DNA of 64,000 nucleotides from Clavelina lepadiformis (lineage: Eukaryota > Chordata > Ascidiacea > Aplousobranchia > Clavelinidae), in NCBI RefSeq assembly GCF_947623445.1, contig NC_135242.1, positions 19,158,001 to 19,222,000 of the forward strand, in the 5' to 3' direction. The notes under the pieces were generated by a model. It searched no databases. It had not been told where the DNA came from and was given only the letters and a program-made list of their open reading frames with translations. Positions 49,600 through 63,100 of this stretch are shown piece by piece. The position numbers and the translations under genes are program-made. The first letter of the stretch is position 1. The number at the start of each line of letters is the position of its first letter.

Positions 49600-49865
49600 T
49601 GAGATAAAATATCCAGCCAGTAGTTAACATTCAGTAGTAGCCAGTAGTAGTAGTAGTAGTAGCCAGTAGTTCTCGTTAACCTAACTCAATGCCTTTCTTA
49701 AAGAGATAAAATATCCAGCCAGTAGTTAATGTTCAGTAGTAGCCAGTAGTTCTCGTTTACCTAACTCCAAGCCTTTCTTAAAGAGATAAAATTGAGATAA
49801 AATATCCAGCCAGTAGTTAACGTTCAGCAGTAGCCGTTTAGTAGTTCAGATTCTTGTTAACCTAA
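49600..49865. repeat. Three-copy tandem repeat inside the Harbinger element
   Basis: A unit of about 100 bases (gagataaaatatccagccag, tagttctcgttaacctaact, gcctttcttaa) is repeated about three times; the first copy contains a short (tag)n expansion. Confidence 0.85.
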
Positions 49866-50084
49866 CACCTAACCCAACTTATTTAAACTCCACAATAGGA
49901 GTCTACCATAACATACTTCACAATTATCACGTTTTTTATTCTCACTCTTAAGGAGAATATTTTGCAATTAGCAGTATGACTTTATAATATATGAATCTTT
50001 GGAAATAAATAAATTTAGATGATTCCCCAATTGTACTTACAATGCTGCAAATCACATTGACCAACCACTATGGTTATTTTAAAA

Positions 50085-51096
50085 TTAGTTATTAATAATT
50101 TGTTGTCGTACTACGTTTCCAGCCACTATGGTGGACAAAGAAACTTGCTCATGGTTAAAATGATCTCCAACAGCGACTTCCATGAAATTATCTATCTCGC
50201 CCTGGCGTCGAGCAAAGTTGTGTAGACAGGCTGTGCTTACAATAATAGGCAAGGTATTATGTAAAGATGTTCTCAGTGGAATTCTTAGGCACTGAAATCT
50301 TTGCTTCCAAATACCAAACATTCTTTTTCAACAACTATTCTTGTGGCAATATGTGATTTAGAAAAATTCTGTTCTTTTTGTGTTATACCTTCTGCAAGCA
50401 TAGCCTCCATCTCCAAGCATAGCCTCCATCTCCTAACAAAATGCCATCAAGAAGATTGTTTTCAAATTTGTAGGAAAGTGAGCTGTTGTCAAAAATTCTG
50501 CAATCGTGTGTAGATCCAGGCCATCTACAAACTATATTAGTAAAGCACATATTTACATCTGTGACTGCTTGAACATTGATGGAGAAATAACCTTTGCGGT
50601 TGCGATAAAGTTCTCCATTGTCTCCACTCTGCCTTTCAATTGGAATATGGGTGCAGTCAATTGCTCCTAGCACACCTGGAATCTGAGCAATATTTTTAAA
50701 ATGAAATTTCACGTTGTTCAAATCCTGATTGCTCGGAAATCTTATGAACTGCTGATGTCTGGTGGCAATTGCCCGTGTTACTCTATGAATAACCCGGCAA
50801 ACACTGGATTGGTCGATGCCGATTAAGTCACCATCCGTCCGCTGAAAATGTCCTGCGGCATAAAACCGTAAAGTAGTGACAAATTGCAGAATTGATGGAA
50901 TACAGTGATTACGACTTGTGTTATGCTCTAAATCAGAGGAAATCATCCCCAAAAGTTGAAGAACTGAATCCTTTCTAAAGCGAAAACGTTCGCGAAATTG
51001 CTCTTCTGTAAAATTTTCAAATGAGTTAAGTCGGTCTCTAATGTTTCTTCTAGGTGGTGTCTCAATAAGATGTTCAATAAATTCAATACAATCCAT
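50085..51096 (-). pseudogene. Harbinger transposase (HARBI1-like, DDE_Tnp_4), broken
   Basis: The main frame 50383-51096 (237 aa) has the helix-turn-helix region (DQSSVCRVIHRVTRAI), the first Asp in GVLGAIDCTHI, the second in RWPGSTHDCRIF, and GDGGYA. The C-terminal part continues in another frame at 50085-50321 (FGIWKQRF, STACLHNFARRQ) with the final helices. A 19-bp tandem duplication in GGAGATGGAGGCTATGCTT (about 50400-50437) shifts the frame, and a second slip lies in an A run near 50325, so two or more breaks separate the halves. The start at 51096 (MDCIEFIEHL) is plausible for the family. Confidence 0.88.
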
Positions 51097-51752
51097 TTTT
51101 TTATTAAGTTTATGTTTTGGGCCTAATTGCTATTTAAATTATTATAATATTTGCAATTTTTTATAGCTAAATCTGACAGAAAATGACACAATAAACATAG
51201 GTTAACCGAGGCTTGGTCTCATAGTTTTATTTGTATTCTATAAAAAATCTATCTAACAGTATCGTAGTGGCGCGTAATCTCTCTGCTATGTAGGTTGTAA
51301 TTAATAATATAATCAAACAAGGCAACACAAGCCTCTGCTACCTGTCATTTAAGTTCAACGGTTGATACCCTTCTGTAGTATTACTGCCATTGCATATAAT
51401 AGCACTAGAAGTTATGTCGATAACGCATACAGTTGGATAGTTCTACTCGCCTGAACTTATTAACCTGCGCAACTCCTGACTCACAGGCTAATAGAACTTC
51501 CAAGGCACAACCTATAGCGTTCTCCAGTACTTCCATTAGCTTGCTTCCTATCAATTATTCACATTGATCTTAATTTAAACCTCCTCATCAGTAGGAGTAA
51601 TTTTAAGGATTAAATGCCTTATTTTAACCCTCGATTATCTCTGATCGTCGCTGGTGCATACCGTTAGTAAGGATCAACAGTAGTTGTTCACAGATCACAG
51701 GCTGGATATAATCTGTACTTTCTCAAATCATTTTCAGGGCATCCCACCCTTA

Positions 51753-52856
51753 GAAAAGTTTAAGTTGTTTTTATTAGATCTTGGCTTTCCGATTAAGGTT
51801 CAAGAAGCTATTGCTAGAAGTACAAAAAGCTACCCTGAAAAGAAAAAAAAACGCATTTTTGCACCCCAACATTTGCTTTGACAAAACAGTATGTCATACT
51901 ATAAAAAATTTTGTCTTTAGCCTTTATACCGCTAATTTTCTTTGATCAAAGCAGCAAACACAAAAATAGATGCAAAATTTGTTAAACGTAAATTATTTTG
52001 TAGTTACCATATGCTACATTGGATAATTACCGATTAATTGTTAGCCTTGGTATTGTGACGGTTACGTCACGAGTCATGGGCTGTTTTATAAATGCTGAAA
52101 TTCGATTTTGGGATCTTGTGATATAATTTCTGACCGAACTTAAATTTTTGTTAATGACGTACAGATAAATTACGCAACCTTGAGCTGGTGTGACTACTAT
52201 ATAAATACCAATGTAATGTTTGCAAACTTCCTTTTTCTCTTTCACTTGTTACTACTGCGCAATGTAACAGCAGTAAGCTTTGCCAATAGGCGTAAGCCTT
52301 TGTGTCTGACAATAAAAATGGGAACTCATTTAGTAATATGTATAGACAGAATTTAAGCAACTAAACAGCATTAGTCACGCCGTTTGAGGAATGGGAACTC
52401 ATACCATAGAGTCAGAAGCAAAACAAGTTTTCAATTCAGTAGTACCTCGCTCATATCGTAACAATAGCCGCCAGTGTACACGGTTTTTATGGCGAATATG
52501 GTTGTTGTGTAATACTTCACAAAAGTTATATCACAATAACATTTTATTTGTCATAGTATCAGTTTGAAAATTAAGCGTTTGTCACATTACAAAAATGGAA
52601 AGAGTTGAGACAATGCAAGTGGGCTCAAGACTGCATTGTTCTAATGCAATGTTCATGGTAAAAACATAATGGGCTGTTCGTCAAACATGGCACGTTGTCA
52701 AGCATTGAGAACAAGTTATCGTTGGCCTATTTCCAACAAAGCAAATCGCCAGTTGTACAAGCAAACTTAGTTTATTTATATTTTCTAAGATAGGTGTGTA
52801 AAGATTTGTGAATGTGTACTGCGCTATTCGACATTAAACAGTAACTTCCATTAGTG
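51753..52856. other. Tail of duplication copy 2
   Basis: Matches 28046-29040 and 32107-32202 in copy 1, with the pogo element missing. Similarity ends at gtaactt near 52848. No genes are seen. Confidence 0.6.
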
Positions 52857-54169
52857 TTAGATGCCGGCTTCGCGGCTGTCATTCCTTAGTCGAGTGAGAT
52901 GGATGGTGAAGTTGATGCTGTTTCCCAGCTATTCCTCAATACTGACGAATCTCATCTTGAGGCGTGAATTTTTGCTTGTTAGTAGTTGTCCTTGGAATAA
53001 CTTGCATACGTTCAGATAAACACATGTTAATTTTCCAGTTGTTTTATTAGTACGAACGTCAGAGCTAAAAAACTCGTTGTATGTGTGTTTAATATGAATT
53101 ACTACATCCTTCCCTGTTAAAAAATTAGTTGTCTGATAGAGGTACTGTCCTTCTTAAATACAATTTGTTCGAGGCTAAATAGTTATGTAATTAACAGCTG
53201 TGACCATTGCGTCACAAATAGTAAAAAGAAATACGTTACAAAACTTATTATGACGTAAATATGAATACGGAGCCTAGACAATACAAGCGTTTTTTGTTTA
53301 AAAACTTGACTGAATCTTCCATAATATGTTCATTATTGGTTGGTTATGCGGTATTTCAAAATTATCTGTCATAAATTGCCAGCTACTGTACTTATAAATA
53401 TGAAAATACATTTCATTTATGATATCAAGACAATTTTTGAGGTGTAGAATAGAATTAGATGGTAGGATGAATAGTGACTCCTATGTTTCGTCCAAGTACT
53501 TTTCCATTACTCAAAATAATTTAATTTTTTCATGAAATAATTTTTGAAAACTGTGTAAATCCAAAGGTGTATACTTCAAAGGCTAAAATACTTCTCATTA
53601 CGTATTTAAAAATCTCAAAAATTATTTCGAAAAACAATTTCAGGTTATAGAAAAATATTTAAGTTAAATATAGGAACCACTAAAAAGTTGAGATTAGTAT
53701 GTGATAACTTTTAGGCTATTATAACATATAAGCAACAAAAACCACTCTGTAGTTTCAATTTTTGTTGGTGTAATAGACGCTGCCTAAAGTTTGAAGGTGA
53801 ATTGCTCATGTGGAGTGACTGTGGGGCACTTACCATCATAAACATTTGTAGAAGTATTTAAAATAAAGAAAATATGCATGCTGTTGACAAGCAATGCAAA
53901 CATTGTGTAAAGATGTGACTGATGTAAAAAGATAGCTTACATTCTGACATCCCATATCTGTTTTAAAACACAGTTTAAGGCATTTTTAATTGTCTTGCGG
54001 TATATAAGTAGCATGAAATGTAACCTTCAGTTTAAAAAAGTTTTCATCAGAAGTGTCAGTTTAATTATTATACCATTTGCATGACCCCTACAGATTGATT
54101 ATTGCTTCATGACACTCTTTGTATGTACAGGCTGTAACTGTATGTGTATGTCCTATAAACGCAAAAAAT
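52857..54169. other. Upstream region of gene C
   Basis: About 1.3 kb of AT-rich DNA between the duplicated block and the first exon of gene C. No repeat or coding sequence is recognised; the promoter of gene C should lie here. It does not resemble the upstream block of genes A and B. Confidence 0.45.
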
Positions 54170-57100
54170 ATGATGAAAAATGGCATTTCTTTTTATGTCA
54201 ACAATGAAAAGTTTGCAGTCGAATATCCTGACATTGGCATCTCATTTAATTCCTGGCTTCGATCACAGCCTGGTTTAACTGGAACCAAGATAACGTGTGG
54301 AGAAGGAGGTTGTGGAAGTTGCGTTGTCGCACTACAACGTCCCTCAGAGGGCATTAAAGCAGTTAATTCTGTGAGTATGAAAAGCATAACAAAACGATGT
54401 TGTTTTGTAAACAACTTAAATTCATTAAGCATTTTTATCAATTGCTCTGTTTATTGAATTTCTTTTAATATTATTACAATATCTGTAAAACTATACACTT
54501 TTTAAGTTTTAGTGTTTGTATTAATTATTACATCAATTTAGCTTTGCATAATAATCATCTGTATATGTTACAGTTATTACTTTAGCTTACATATTTTGAA
54601 AAATAAATTGTTGTGTTACCAATAAGTTTGTCAGCTATTACCAGGTCCTAGAGATAACAGTTAACATAACAACTGGGCTGACTCAATTATGGCTGCAATT
54701 AAGGGACTCACACAAACTGTCAGTAATCACATAATAACTGTCAGTAATCATCTCAGTAGTCACATAATCCAAATGAAAACTAGCAGGGGGTTCCCTAAAA
54801 GCACTTATTCACTAAAAAACTTTTTTCTCAGCCAACAGATGAAACAATTAGTGTCCCCCAGCCTGCCAAGTCTAAAATGACTCGTAGCTCAAACAAAATT
54901 TCACCATGCACTAGGCGATTATCACGCCACTTCGCGAAACATGAAGTCACTTTGGACCAGAGGGAAAAAAAACAAACGTAACGAGGGGAGGCCTTAAACT
55001 TAAACAAATAGTAAGAGTGAAGACAAAATAACACAGCACAAATAAAACTTTGACTGATAAATAAATATTTCGATAAAACAATACGACACAAATAAAGTAA
55101 TGCCAACAACGCAACACAACGCAAAAAGTATTCTAATTGTGAGTAACGTAAACACATAAGGTCCAATAATTTAAGTGAAACATTATGTAACAGATGCAAT
55201 AACAGATGTTTATATATGTTTTTATACACCCCCCTTGTTTAGTGTCTCCTTCCCCTGTGCTCAGTTGATGGATGCCATGTTATCACTATAGAAGGTATTG
55301 GCTCACAAAGAGAAGGCTTTAGTAATATACAGTCTCGGATTGCTAAGTTTGGAGGAAGTCAATGTGGTTATTGCACCCCTGGTTTTGTCATGTCAATGTA
55401 CAGGTACTTGGGTGTTAAAATAAAAACTGTGTATGTGTGAGTTTTGCCACTTCTACAAAAAGCTGCTTTGAATTTAGAAGAAATTTTTGTCTTTCAGCAA
55501 TGTGTGCTTGCACCACAAATCGCTAAGAATCAAACTTATCAAATAACACATTTTACAAGGAAATATTGTAATTTTGTAAGAGTTATAATTAACTTTCAGA
55601 AAACCTACACAACCTGCAATAAACAGACTAGATGTATTCATTTATATATATATTCACTATTCATATTCACAACCAGCAAATCATTGCAATGTGCCTGTTA
55701 AATTCGATGATCATTAAAGAAATTAATGAAACGACAATTGTCTGAGTTTTAACAGTGTTGTTCTCAACGTTTTTTTTTCCAAATTCGTAGATATTACACT
55801 CTTAAATACTCCAAAAGTGTTAGATTATTGTCACAATATTATTAATAAAGTTATTAATATTAGATTAGATAAGAAATTAATTAATATTAGGTAGGTAATA
55901 TTTGCCTCAAGAGTGAACAGTCTTTGGTTTAAACTTTAATACTCATGTGATGATAATGTCGTAGTGGGAATATAAATGCAGTATTTGTTTGACATTTTTA
56001 AGTTCGACAATACCAGCATCCTGCTTTACAAATTAAAATTTTTTAAACAATAAAATGTTTATTGAAGAATACTACATAAATATGGATATGTAGATGTGAC
56101 AGATAGTGACCTCAGAAATACTGTTTGATTGGTGGAAAAGTCCATTCTGTAACTAGATTAAGTTATTGAAAATTTTTACTGTTTCAAAAATGTATTCTAT
56201 AAGACTTTAACCACAAACTTTAACTTTAACACTTAATATTGATAAAAATATTAATAGTTTACTTGAAGAAGATGAACATCCTACTCAGCATACTATTGAG
56301 GATAATTTTGATGGTCATATTTGCCGATGTACAGGATATCGTCCAATACTTGATGCAATGAAATGCTTTGCTTGTGACACAGACTCATCTTTGAAAAAAA
56401 AATGCGAAGACATAGAGGTATCTGTGTTTATCAGTGAGTTGCAGTATAACAAAGTTTTAATTTTTTGTATATTATTATGAAGGATTTGATGTCTTTAAAA
56501 TGCCACAGTAAGCGGCCGCCAAAGAGCCTGATTACCGTCAACATTCAATCCTTAACAGTTACTGATGGCGTTGCTACATGGATAAGACCTGCATCTCTTG
56601 GCGACTTGAAAAGTCAGTTAAGAAATCTTCAGCAGGAGCATAAATGCATAAAGTTGGTTTGTGGCAACACTGCCTCTGGTAAGGAGTTTCCATATTGATA
56701 AATTATATTAACTTGTGATAAAAATTTCCAGTGGTAATTGTAAACTACAAATTTATAATTGACATTGATTTATCAGTTTATGACGAATTAATTGATCGTT
56801 AATCTACTCAATTGAAACATACTTAATAGTACTACGTGAGTAAAATTGTATTTCAACAGGCATATACAAGAGTAAATCTAACTTCGGATATTTCCTTGAT
56901 ATTGGGCAAATGGAAGAACTGCGAGCTATTAACAACTATGATGATTGCATTGAGTTGGGTGCCTCAGTTACATTGAGTGAAATGATCAAAACACTGTTGA
57001 AGCACTCTGATGAATCTGTTACATTTGGTGCTGTTGCAAGCCATTTAAAGAAAGTTGCCAGTGTTCCCATAAGAAATGTAAACTATTTTATAATATGATA

Positions 57101-60100
57101 TGTACGTACCACAAAGTACTTACAATTTGTCACCGATGTAAGTTACAATGCTTTAGTAATGATAGAAAAATGTATTTATCCATTTAATTGGATCTGTTTC
57201 AAGTTGTGATAAAATCTGCGTTTTATTAGGTTGCTTCGTGGGCTGGTAATATTGCCATGAAATGTCAACATCCTGACTTTCCTTCAGATGTTTGTGTTTT
57301 GTTGGAAGCAGCCAAGGCAAAAGTTAAAGTATATGATGTGTGCACTGGCAGAATTGTGACTCAATCCGTGTTTGGAAGTGATGGGGCTACACTTTCCCAT
57401 TTTAATGACAAAGTTTGTTACCATATTTGTATGGTCTTTGAAGACTAATAAATAAGGAGTTTTCTTGTTCGGATCTGTTTCAACTTAAAGTAAAGTTCTT
57501 GAAAAGGATTGTAGATTGTAATTGAAACAGTTGTTTAGATGATTCAGTGCTTAGTTTTCCACATAATGCATTTTTCCTAACATTCTATAGATTGGTAAAG
57601 TATTTACAGAACCTAATTTATTTATATATTTGTTTATTTACTTGCTGTATTAACTAAAAATGAAGATGGCACTATCGGGAAAGATACATTTCTTACACTG
57701 AATGAGCATTTTACTGTTGTTGGTTTTTTGATTTCCTTGTTGCAGTTTTTAATTTTACACAGAATTTAAAAGCGTTATTTACAATATTTACCTTTGGCAT
57801 TTCACACCTGCTCAGTGTTCTTGCGCAAATTGTTTTAAAGATTTTTTAGCAATATGAATCGTCTCTTGTGATGTGTTTCACTAACCGTTTACTGGTTAAG
57901 TATTTACTTTGCTGAATTAACATGTTGAAGTATTTTTTTAATTTACTTCAGGTATTATTGTCTGTTACTTTGCCCAAGCTTGATGATATTAAATTGAAGT
58001 TCAAAACATTTAAAGTGATGCCACGCTCTCAGGTTTTATGTTTGGCTAGTACTTTTATTCCCTTTAAGTAACATATATATTAAAATATTTTTATAGTACT
58101 TTGTTGCTTATTGAAATGTGTTAGCAGTTTCATAGCTTGTGCTAGGAGTCTGTGATTTTGTTAATTGTAATACGAAAACAGCTTAAACATGTTCAGTTCT
58201 TAGTTGTAGAAATTGTTTTTATTCATTTTGGTGCAATTTTTTTATACAGAATAGTTATGCTTATGTGGCAGCAGCCTTTCGGGCTGGTTTAGCCAGCGAT
58301 GAAGATAGAATTGAAAATTGTGTTGTGGTATTCGGGGGATTAGGTTCTGCTTTTGCACGAGCTCAGCAAACAGAATGCTACCTGAAAGGAAAACAAACAA
58401 ACAGCATGGAAACTTTAAAAAGTGTGAAAATAAATGTACTTATACAATATTTTAAAGATGTACAATACTTATACAACTTGTTTAGTTGTTTTCTGTAATA
58501 AATAAATAAATTTTAATTCGTTTTGTTTTTGTCACGCGGTTCAATTTATATGAAACTATACTGTACCTCGCATGTAACCAACAGTGCTTTGTGCAAATAT
58601 TCAGATGCATTAAACATACTTTCTGATGAAATCAAAAATGTTACACTTGAGAAATACGAATACAACTTAGCTCTTGGACTATTTTACAAGGTATTCAGTA
58701 ACACATGCAGTTGTTCCAGCGCATTGAAGATACTTTTATTTTCACTTACTATTTTTTGGCTTTTGGGTAACTTTTTACAATGGATGTTCTGAGTTAATGA
58801 TTAATGGAAAAGCTTTGTTTGCAGTTCTACTTGTCGTTATGTGATCCTAGTAAACTTGGGTATGGCATTTCCAGTGGTATTGGTTCACTGGTACGACCAC
58901 TTTCAAAAGGAACTCAAACGTATGAAACAGACCCTGAAATTTATCCAATATCTCAAGCAATGTCCAACATATCATCAGATATACAAGTTAGCATATTGAC
59001 TTGGCAATTTCTTTATTGAAAGTCGCCCATTATCATACTAATTATACTAACTATATACAAGATTATTGTATTAGCATACTTTCTTAAAAACTTAGTTGCA
59101 TTTTACAGAATTTGTTAAACTGCAAAGTGCTAATGTTCATAATCACACTTCACAAACAAAATTTTTCACCTAAACAGGCATCTGGTGAGGTTCAGTATGT
59201 TGGTGACGAAACACCAACTACAGATGAGTTATTCTGCACATTCGTTTTGTCAGATGTGGCAAATGCAGAGATTAAGAACATTGACTATTCCATTGCTAAA
59301 GATATGCCTGGTTTTGTGAAAATTATCACAGGTAGTGATTACTAAAGCTATTGGATGGTGGTACATTTTACGATAAAATAGTGTTTTTTATATACGTTTG
59401 CTGATACATTTTTTTCTTATTTTACTTTTTTTGTACATATACCCATACTTTTGCAGTCATCAAAGGCTATCTATTTTTGCAGTATTTAGTAAAATGCCCA
59501 CAGAGCCAGTATTGTATGTGTATTTTCATTACGTTTAGGAGAGAATTTTCCCATGGTAGTTAAAAATCATTCTCATTATGATGGATTGAGTGAATGTTTA
59601 GCAAAATATTGTATTCAATTTGCTGGACAACCAGTGGCTATTGTGATTGCAGGTGTCTTTTTAGCATTACTTTTTACTAGTGTTTTATTGAATTTGGAAC
59701 CTAGTGGAAATTAAAGTGGAGCTGTAATTGAAAAGTATAACTTAATTATTGTATTGAATTTTATCATCTGCTAAGTATATAGAATCGACTGATGCAACGT
59801 TAACATAATGACAATAAACACTTTGCTGCGTAGAGTCAAGGGAACAATCGAAGCAAATTGCAGAATCTGTAAAAGTGACTTACAAGAACGTACAAAAACC
59901 TGTTTTATCTGTACAAGATGCAATTGAAAATAACTCTTTTTATCCTAACAACTTGAAGCCATTTCAAATGGGTAATCCAGACGTGGCTTTTAAAAATGCT
60001 GAGCATGTTGTAAGTAGCTTTACTACCTAATTTTTTATATATTCATTAAAATGCCTTGAGTTTAAAAGATAAAAACATGCAAAAAAAAGCCTCCATGTTT

Positions 60101-63100
60101 TGTGAATGTGTCAATATAGGTCTCTGGAGAAGTTGATTTGGGTTCACAATATCACTTTTACATGGAAAATCAGATCTGTCGAGCTGAATGCACAGAGAAT
60201 GGTGGATTTAAGTTGAATGTTGCCACCCAAGCTCAGCTGTGGATCCAAAAAACAATTTCCCATTCATTTGGCATCCCCAGCAATAAGTATGTTATCTTAC
60301 TTTTAGTGATATTGTACCATTTATTTTTATTATACTGTACCCATCCTACATTTTCAGTTTATAATTATTGTAATAAGCTTACAGTAACTACTTACGTCAT
60401 GCCAAATTGTGTTGTTTTTCCTGCTTACAGCTAGTCAGCGTAACCAACATTTGCTCTTAAAACTTGTAAGAAAATCATCTTAACTGGTATGGAATAAAAA
60501 TAACAGTATTGCCAATCATCACGACCAATGAACCAGCCATAATCGAAACAACCAAAACGTAGAATGTGTGCCCCCACCCAGAAATCTTAATCCCTACATT
60601 GCAATCAATTAATGGGCAAGACAAAAAAATTGCGGGCGGTGCTATATGCCTTGGGGAGAAGCCAGGTACAAGTTGTGCACGTGTACCCGAAACTCATTAA
60701 AAATGATAAAAAAATCACAAGTCACATACGAGTAACATTAATAATATAGATGCCACACATTGTGCACACTGAGACACATTAACGCTTACCTTGTGCATAA
60801 GAGTGATCATAACAATATGAATAGATCTAAAAGCATATCACTGTGCAATTGTAAACAAACATGTATATTGGCATTATTAATACAAAAAGACTACAAACTC
60901 TAGGGCGAACCAATTGCAATAACACTGATGTAAACTAACATGAAAGTTTTTGATGCTTACTCCAAGTAAAGACAATAAAATGCATCAAATGGTAATCATT
61001 GAAACAACATTAAATCTGTCTACTAGACTCTACTAGAATGATTAAATTAGTATTGATAAACATTTGTCTACTTTGGTAATTATTTTGTGATTGAAATTTT
61101 TTTAGAATTGAAATAACAACAAAGAGGCTTGGAGGAGGATTTGGTGGGAAGTTATGCAACTCCACCATTGCAGGAATGGCCGCTACTTTGGCTGCTTTTG
61201 TCACGAGGAGACCTGTTTGCTTCCATGCGGATCTTAAAACCTGCATGAGCACATTTGGGTCTCGAATGCCATATTTTATGAAGTACAAGATAGGTAAAGT
61301 AGTGAATTTATAAAATTAACAACTTTGTTGGAAACTTATGCATGATTTCCTTGACATAAAAACAATGAACTTGTGGTAAACTTATCGTTTATACAGTCGA
61401 ATCCGCTTAATTCGGACACCGGATAACCCGGACAACCGCTTTATTCGGCCAAAATGCTCAGGAACGGAACAAAAGCAAAAATTGAACGTAAAAAACTCCT
61501 GTTAATTCGGACAATTCTCCGCTTAATTCGGACACAGGTTCGCAATTCCTATCGTTAGGTTATGACACAATAAACAGTACTTTGTTCGTTTTACCACAAG
61601 ATGCAATTGCATTATGAGTGATTATGGTGAAACAATCACGATTCATGCTGTAACAATCGACAATGAACTCATATTACGCCGTGCAGGCTTCATAGTCGCA
61701 TAGTCATAGTGTTACACAGTAATATACAGTATTTGTTGAATCGTTTGGTATCGAAATAGCCTACTGTAAGCAATACAACTAACCTGAAGGTATAACTCTT
61801 GTGCGTTTTATGCGATCAGTGCCAATTACTGCAGTATAGCGCAGCTGCAATTCATTTATTACGCAACATTACAGTATTTTAAATGCGTTTTCTGCCTTTA
61901 CGCATGACCATGAAACGAACAATTGATTTTCCGCTTAATTCGGACAAAGCCGTTTCTCCGCTTAATTCGGCCAAAAGTGAGCGGAACCAAAGTGTCCGAA
62001 TTAAGCGGATTCGACTGTATATGAATTCTTTTATTTCTAGTAAGGTACCTGTTTCAGGCTATTCTTTTTGTTCTAAAACTTGACAAAAACGTGCGAATAT
62101 CTTGTACCAGCATGGAGTTCTTATGATAATTGTTTTGTTTGTTGTCATTGCCGTTATTATACAGTAATTGTTATGATACTAGTATGTAAATTGTGTTGCG
62201 TCTGTGATTTTTAGGTTTCAATGCAAATGGTATAGTGAACTGCCTATCATGTGATGTATATGGTAACTGTGGATCTGCACCTCGGGCTGTGAGAGAGTTG
62301 GCTGGAGTTCAGCGAGCTGCTGACAGTGGTAATCCTTAATCTCACTGTTTAAGTTTTGCTTTCAGACAAAGGAAAATGGTAATACAAGCCATAAATGGAT
62401 GGTGGTACCAACTATGAGTCTGAAGCAATGTAATTGGTTTATAGATTAAACACTCAATATTCCTGGTGTTATTAGCGGTGTAGATTTCATGAAACAAATA
62501 ATTGTCATTCTAAAGTTTTAGTGTGATTTTTTTTGTTCTTTTCAGCTTACTTCTGCCCGAATCAGCTTTATAAATGTTACGCTTGCAAAACTAACATCCC
62601 TGCTCCTACTTGGTGTCGTGCACCCGGTATGTCATTTGACAACTTGCATATTCTGCTAAACTTTTTTTTCAAACTGATGTGCACTTTACACATAGCTTAT
62701 TGATGATTTTTTGCTTTCAATTCAAACACAGTAAGTGCTTTCAATATCTTCTTGTAATGTAATTCATCTGGCAGGAAGTTTACAGTTGAATGCACTTGGT
62801 GACATAATGATGGAACATGTAGCTTCTTATCTTGGACAGGATCCAATTGGTATGAAGTTTGCCAATCTATTCAAAAATGGTCAAATTACTCTTCAAGGAA
62901 ACCTTGTTACTCATTGCCAAATAAGGAATTTATATCAAAGTATGTTAATGTTTTAAATGACAATAAATTTGGTTGACTCATAAATTTACCAGAATAAAAC
63001 ATTTGAAAAACTACATGCATGCGAGCTGTATGTTTGTAAAATGTATCTAAAGACAATTGTACTCCTAGCAATTAGATATTGTCGCTTTATGATAGTTTAT

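Larger units (their letters stand above)
48665..51749 (-). mobile_element. PIF/Harbinger DNA transposon
   Basis: Inverted ends GGGTGGGATGC (48665) and GCATCCCACCC (ending 51749), with the TTA target duplication typical of the family on both sides (48662-48664, 51750-51752). Copy 1 has no such insert near 28035. Inside are a decayed transposase on the minus strand, the end of the second Harbinger protein on the plus strand, and a roughly 100-base tandem repeat. The layout of two opposed genes is normal for this superfamily. Confidence 0.93.
32374..52856. repeat. Segmental tandem duplication, copy 2 (carries gene B)
   Basis: Starts at CTACACTGTC, directly after the end of copy 1, and keeps the same order: 3' flank, gene B, upstream block, tail. 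Compared with copy 1 it has extra DNA at 32606-34881, 44739-47834 and 48665-51749, and lacks the intron-22 transposon, the intron-25 MITE, the minisatellite and the pogo element. Confidence 0.9.

Noticed and set aside
54828-55229. A 133-residue minus-strand frame
   Set aside because: It lies in intron 1 of gene C on the other strand, is low in complexity (Leu/Phe-rich) and has no homology I can name.
61883-62083. A 66-residue plus-strand frame
   Set aside because: It spans the right end of a Tigger-type MITE and is not a gene.
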